64,000 nt of DNA from Anaerolineales bacterium (GTDB taxonomy: Bacteria > Chloroflexota > Anaerolineae > Anaerolineales > Villigracilaceae). The position numbers were made by a program, and so were the translations under genes. Below are positions 62,855 to 64,000 of the stretch, piece by piece. The number at the start of each line of letters is the position of its first letter. Position 1 is the first letter of the stretch. Below the pieces are notes generated by a model. That model saw only the letters and a program-made list of their open reading frames with translations, was not told where the DNA came from and did not search any database. Location: positions 124,001 to 188,000 of the forward strand of contig JAIXKJ010000001.1 in the NCBI GenBank assembly GCA_026928255.1. Reading direction: 5' to 3'.

Positions 62855-64000
62855 TTAATGCGCCGCGTTCTCGTAGCTCTTCGCGTCTTCAATCGCTTTT
62901 TTGACGTTGACCATTGGCAGCACAATTAACCCTGCGATGAAGAAAAAAATCAACGAGAGAATGCCCATGCGTAAGTTGTTGAAAATTTGATTCGCCAAGC
63001 CAAAGACGACGGGACCAATCCACGATGTGCCGCGCTCGCTGACTTCGTAAAAGGCGAAGAATTCCGCTTCTTTTCCGCTGGGAATCATCTGCGCGAATAA
63101 ACTGCGGCTGATGGCTTGCGACCCGCCCATGACCAGCGCGATGAAGACGCCGAGAATAGTAAATTGCAACGTTACGTTCGAGCCTTTTAATCCGACGTAA
63201 GCGTAGATGACCACGCCCGCCCAAATGAACAGGCTGACGATAACCGATTCTTTCGCGCCAATCCAACCCGCCAGTTTGCCCCAAAATAAAGCGCCGAAGA
63301 ACGCGACGAATTGAATCATCAAGATGATGGCGGTTAGCGTGGTTTGGTCTTGTTCCAAGCCGCCTTGAATGAGCGGCGCGGCGGCGAAGGTGGCGGCGAC
63401 GGCGATGACGGTTTGGATGCCGTCGTTGTAGAGGAAGTACGCCAGCAAAAATTTCATCGTTTCGGGGTAATGGCGCACTTCGCGGAAAGTCTTCTTCAAT
63501 TGCTTGAAGCCGAGACTCGTGTAGGATTCGCCGGCGGGCAACGTCCGCGCCGCGTGGCGCGAACGCAGACGCGCCCAAGTGAAGAAGGAAAATCCCAGCC
63601 ACCAGACGCCGGCTGAGGCGAGGTTGATTCGCACCGCTAAATTGCCGGGCACGCCGAGTTTGTCGCTGAACATGTAAAAGGCGAGGTTGAGCGCCAGCAG
63701 AAGTCCGCCGCCCAAGTAGCCCAGCGCCCAGCCGTAGGAAGAGACGCGGTCGCGTTCTTCTTCGCTGGCGATGTCGGGCAGATAGGCGTTATAAAAAACG
63801 CTTGCCGCGCCGAAGGCTAAGTTGGCGACGATGAACAGCAAGCCGCCCAGCCACCATAAATTGCCGACGATGAAGAACATCAAAATTGTGGCGATTGCGC
63901 CGATAGTGGCGAAGAGGCGCATCAGCGTTTTTCGCATGTGCGAATAGTCGGCGACCGCGCCGAGAATGGGCAGAAATAAAACTTGCATCCCGACCGAAAT
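62855..64000 (-). CDS. UMF1/Atg22-type MFS transporter, 5' end outside the window
   Basis: The frame is open to the window edge, so the N-terminus is missing; the ATG at 63988 is probably internal, since family members begin with two more membrane helices before LGAVADYSHMRKTL. 381 visible codons hold about nine to ten helices. LGAVADYSHMRK is the MFS loop 2-3 motif and GGGLLLALNLAFY is typical. The UMF1 family resembles vacuolar amino-acid exporters of fungi; bacterial substrates are unknown. The stop is 11 bases before the start of the membrane-protein gene on the same strand. Confidence 0.85.
   Translation of the reverse strand: MSVGMQVLFLPILGAVADYSHMRKTLMRLFATIGAIATILMFFIVGNLWWLGGLLFIVANLAFGAASVFYNAYLPDIASEEERDRVSSYGWALGYLGGGLLLALNLAFYMFSDKLGVPGNLAVRINLASAGVWWLGFSFFTWARLRSRHAARTLPAGESYTSLGFKQLKKTFREVRHYPETMKFLLAYFLYNDGIQTVIAVAATFAAAPLIQGGLEQDQTTLTAIILMIQFVAFFGALFWGKLAGWIGAKESVIVSLFIWAGVVIYAYVGLKGSNVTLQFTILGVFIALVMGGSQAISRSLFAQMIPSGKEAEFFAFYEVSERGTSWIGPVVFGLANQIFNNLRMGILSLIFFFIAGLIVLPMVNVKKAIEDAKSYENAAH

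Overview
The window looks like a chromosomal segment of a Chloroflexota bacterium, probably from the Anaerolineae. This is inferred from protein character, not from a marker gene. The signs are Thr/Pro-rich spacer tails on envelope proteins, a class II (B12) ribonucleotide reductase paired with NrdR, RNase J, family-5 uracil-DNA glycosylase, DUF971, DUF1684, DUF4404 and DUF4013 proteins, and AT-poor coding DNA with short palindromic repeats between genes. There is no rRNA operon, CRISPR array, prophage or intact insertion sequence. One tRNA (Val, CAC) is present.

Layout. 1-4.6 kb: a truncated TPR protein, DUF971, an SH3-like membrane protein, a lipid/diacylglycerol kinase, a UbiA prenyltransferase. 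4.6-8.3 kb: DUF4404, then an operon of an ArsR/SmtB repressor, a P1B-4-type metal-exporting ATPase and a membrane-anchored rhodanese. The rhodanese has an in-frame TGA two codons after its catalytic Cys, and the rhodanese C-terminus is intact behind it. 8.3-18 kb: queA-udg, an OB-fold/Zn-ribbon protein, a GT4 glycosyltransferase, an SDR epimerase, pyrimidine-nucleoside phosphorylase, a 1099-residue TPR protein with tandem repeats, ndk. 18-26 kb: EamA half-transporter, rsfS, a response regulator, DUF1684, an ECF sigma factor with a zinc-finger partner, tRNA-Val, and an envelope operon (a histidine-kinase-like protein lacking the phosphoacceptor His, a LysM protein, an LCP ligase).

26-36 kb: nrdJ interrupted by a 415-residue LAGLIDADG intein exactly at the catalytic NPC motif, nrdR, an alpha/beta hydrolase, a hydrolase-acyl-CoA synthetase fusion, and rnj (RNase J) behind a strong promoter and a ~255-nt structured leader. 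36-41.6 kb: mutY, a GT39-like membrane glycosyltransferase, a small dimeric alpha/beta protein, an MBL hydrolase, a second UbiA. 41.6-53.7 kb is the most accessory-like part: a lipoprotein gene with a duplicated 5' end, four aldehyde dehydrogenases (two close paralogues), a GABA-type aminotransferase, a DUF4258/DUF2283 toxin-antitoxin-like pair, a GSA-aminomutase-like aminotransferase and a nitroreductase, separated by at least three families of short repeats, one nested in another. The enzymes fit putrescine/GABA-type breakdown (aminobutyraldehyde to GABA to succinate semialdehyde to succinate), which is inferred. 53.7-64 kb: a lipoprotein, alaS, DUF4013 and hemolysin III membrane proteins, a Zn-ribbon/NHL protein, a GH25-LysM muramidase without signal peptide, a membrane protein, and a truncated UMF1-type MFS transporter.

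The best candidates for something undescribed are the TGA-containing rhodanese with a SECIS-like hairpin (possible selenoprotein), the structured rnj leader with mutually exclusive hairpins, the intein at the RNR radical cysteine, and the nested repeat system of the aldehyde dehydrogenase region.
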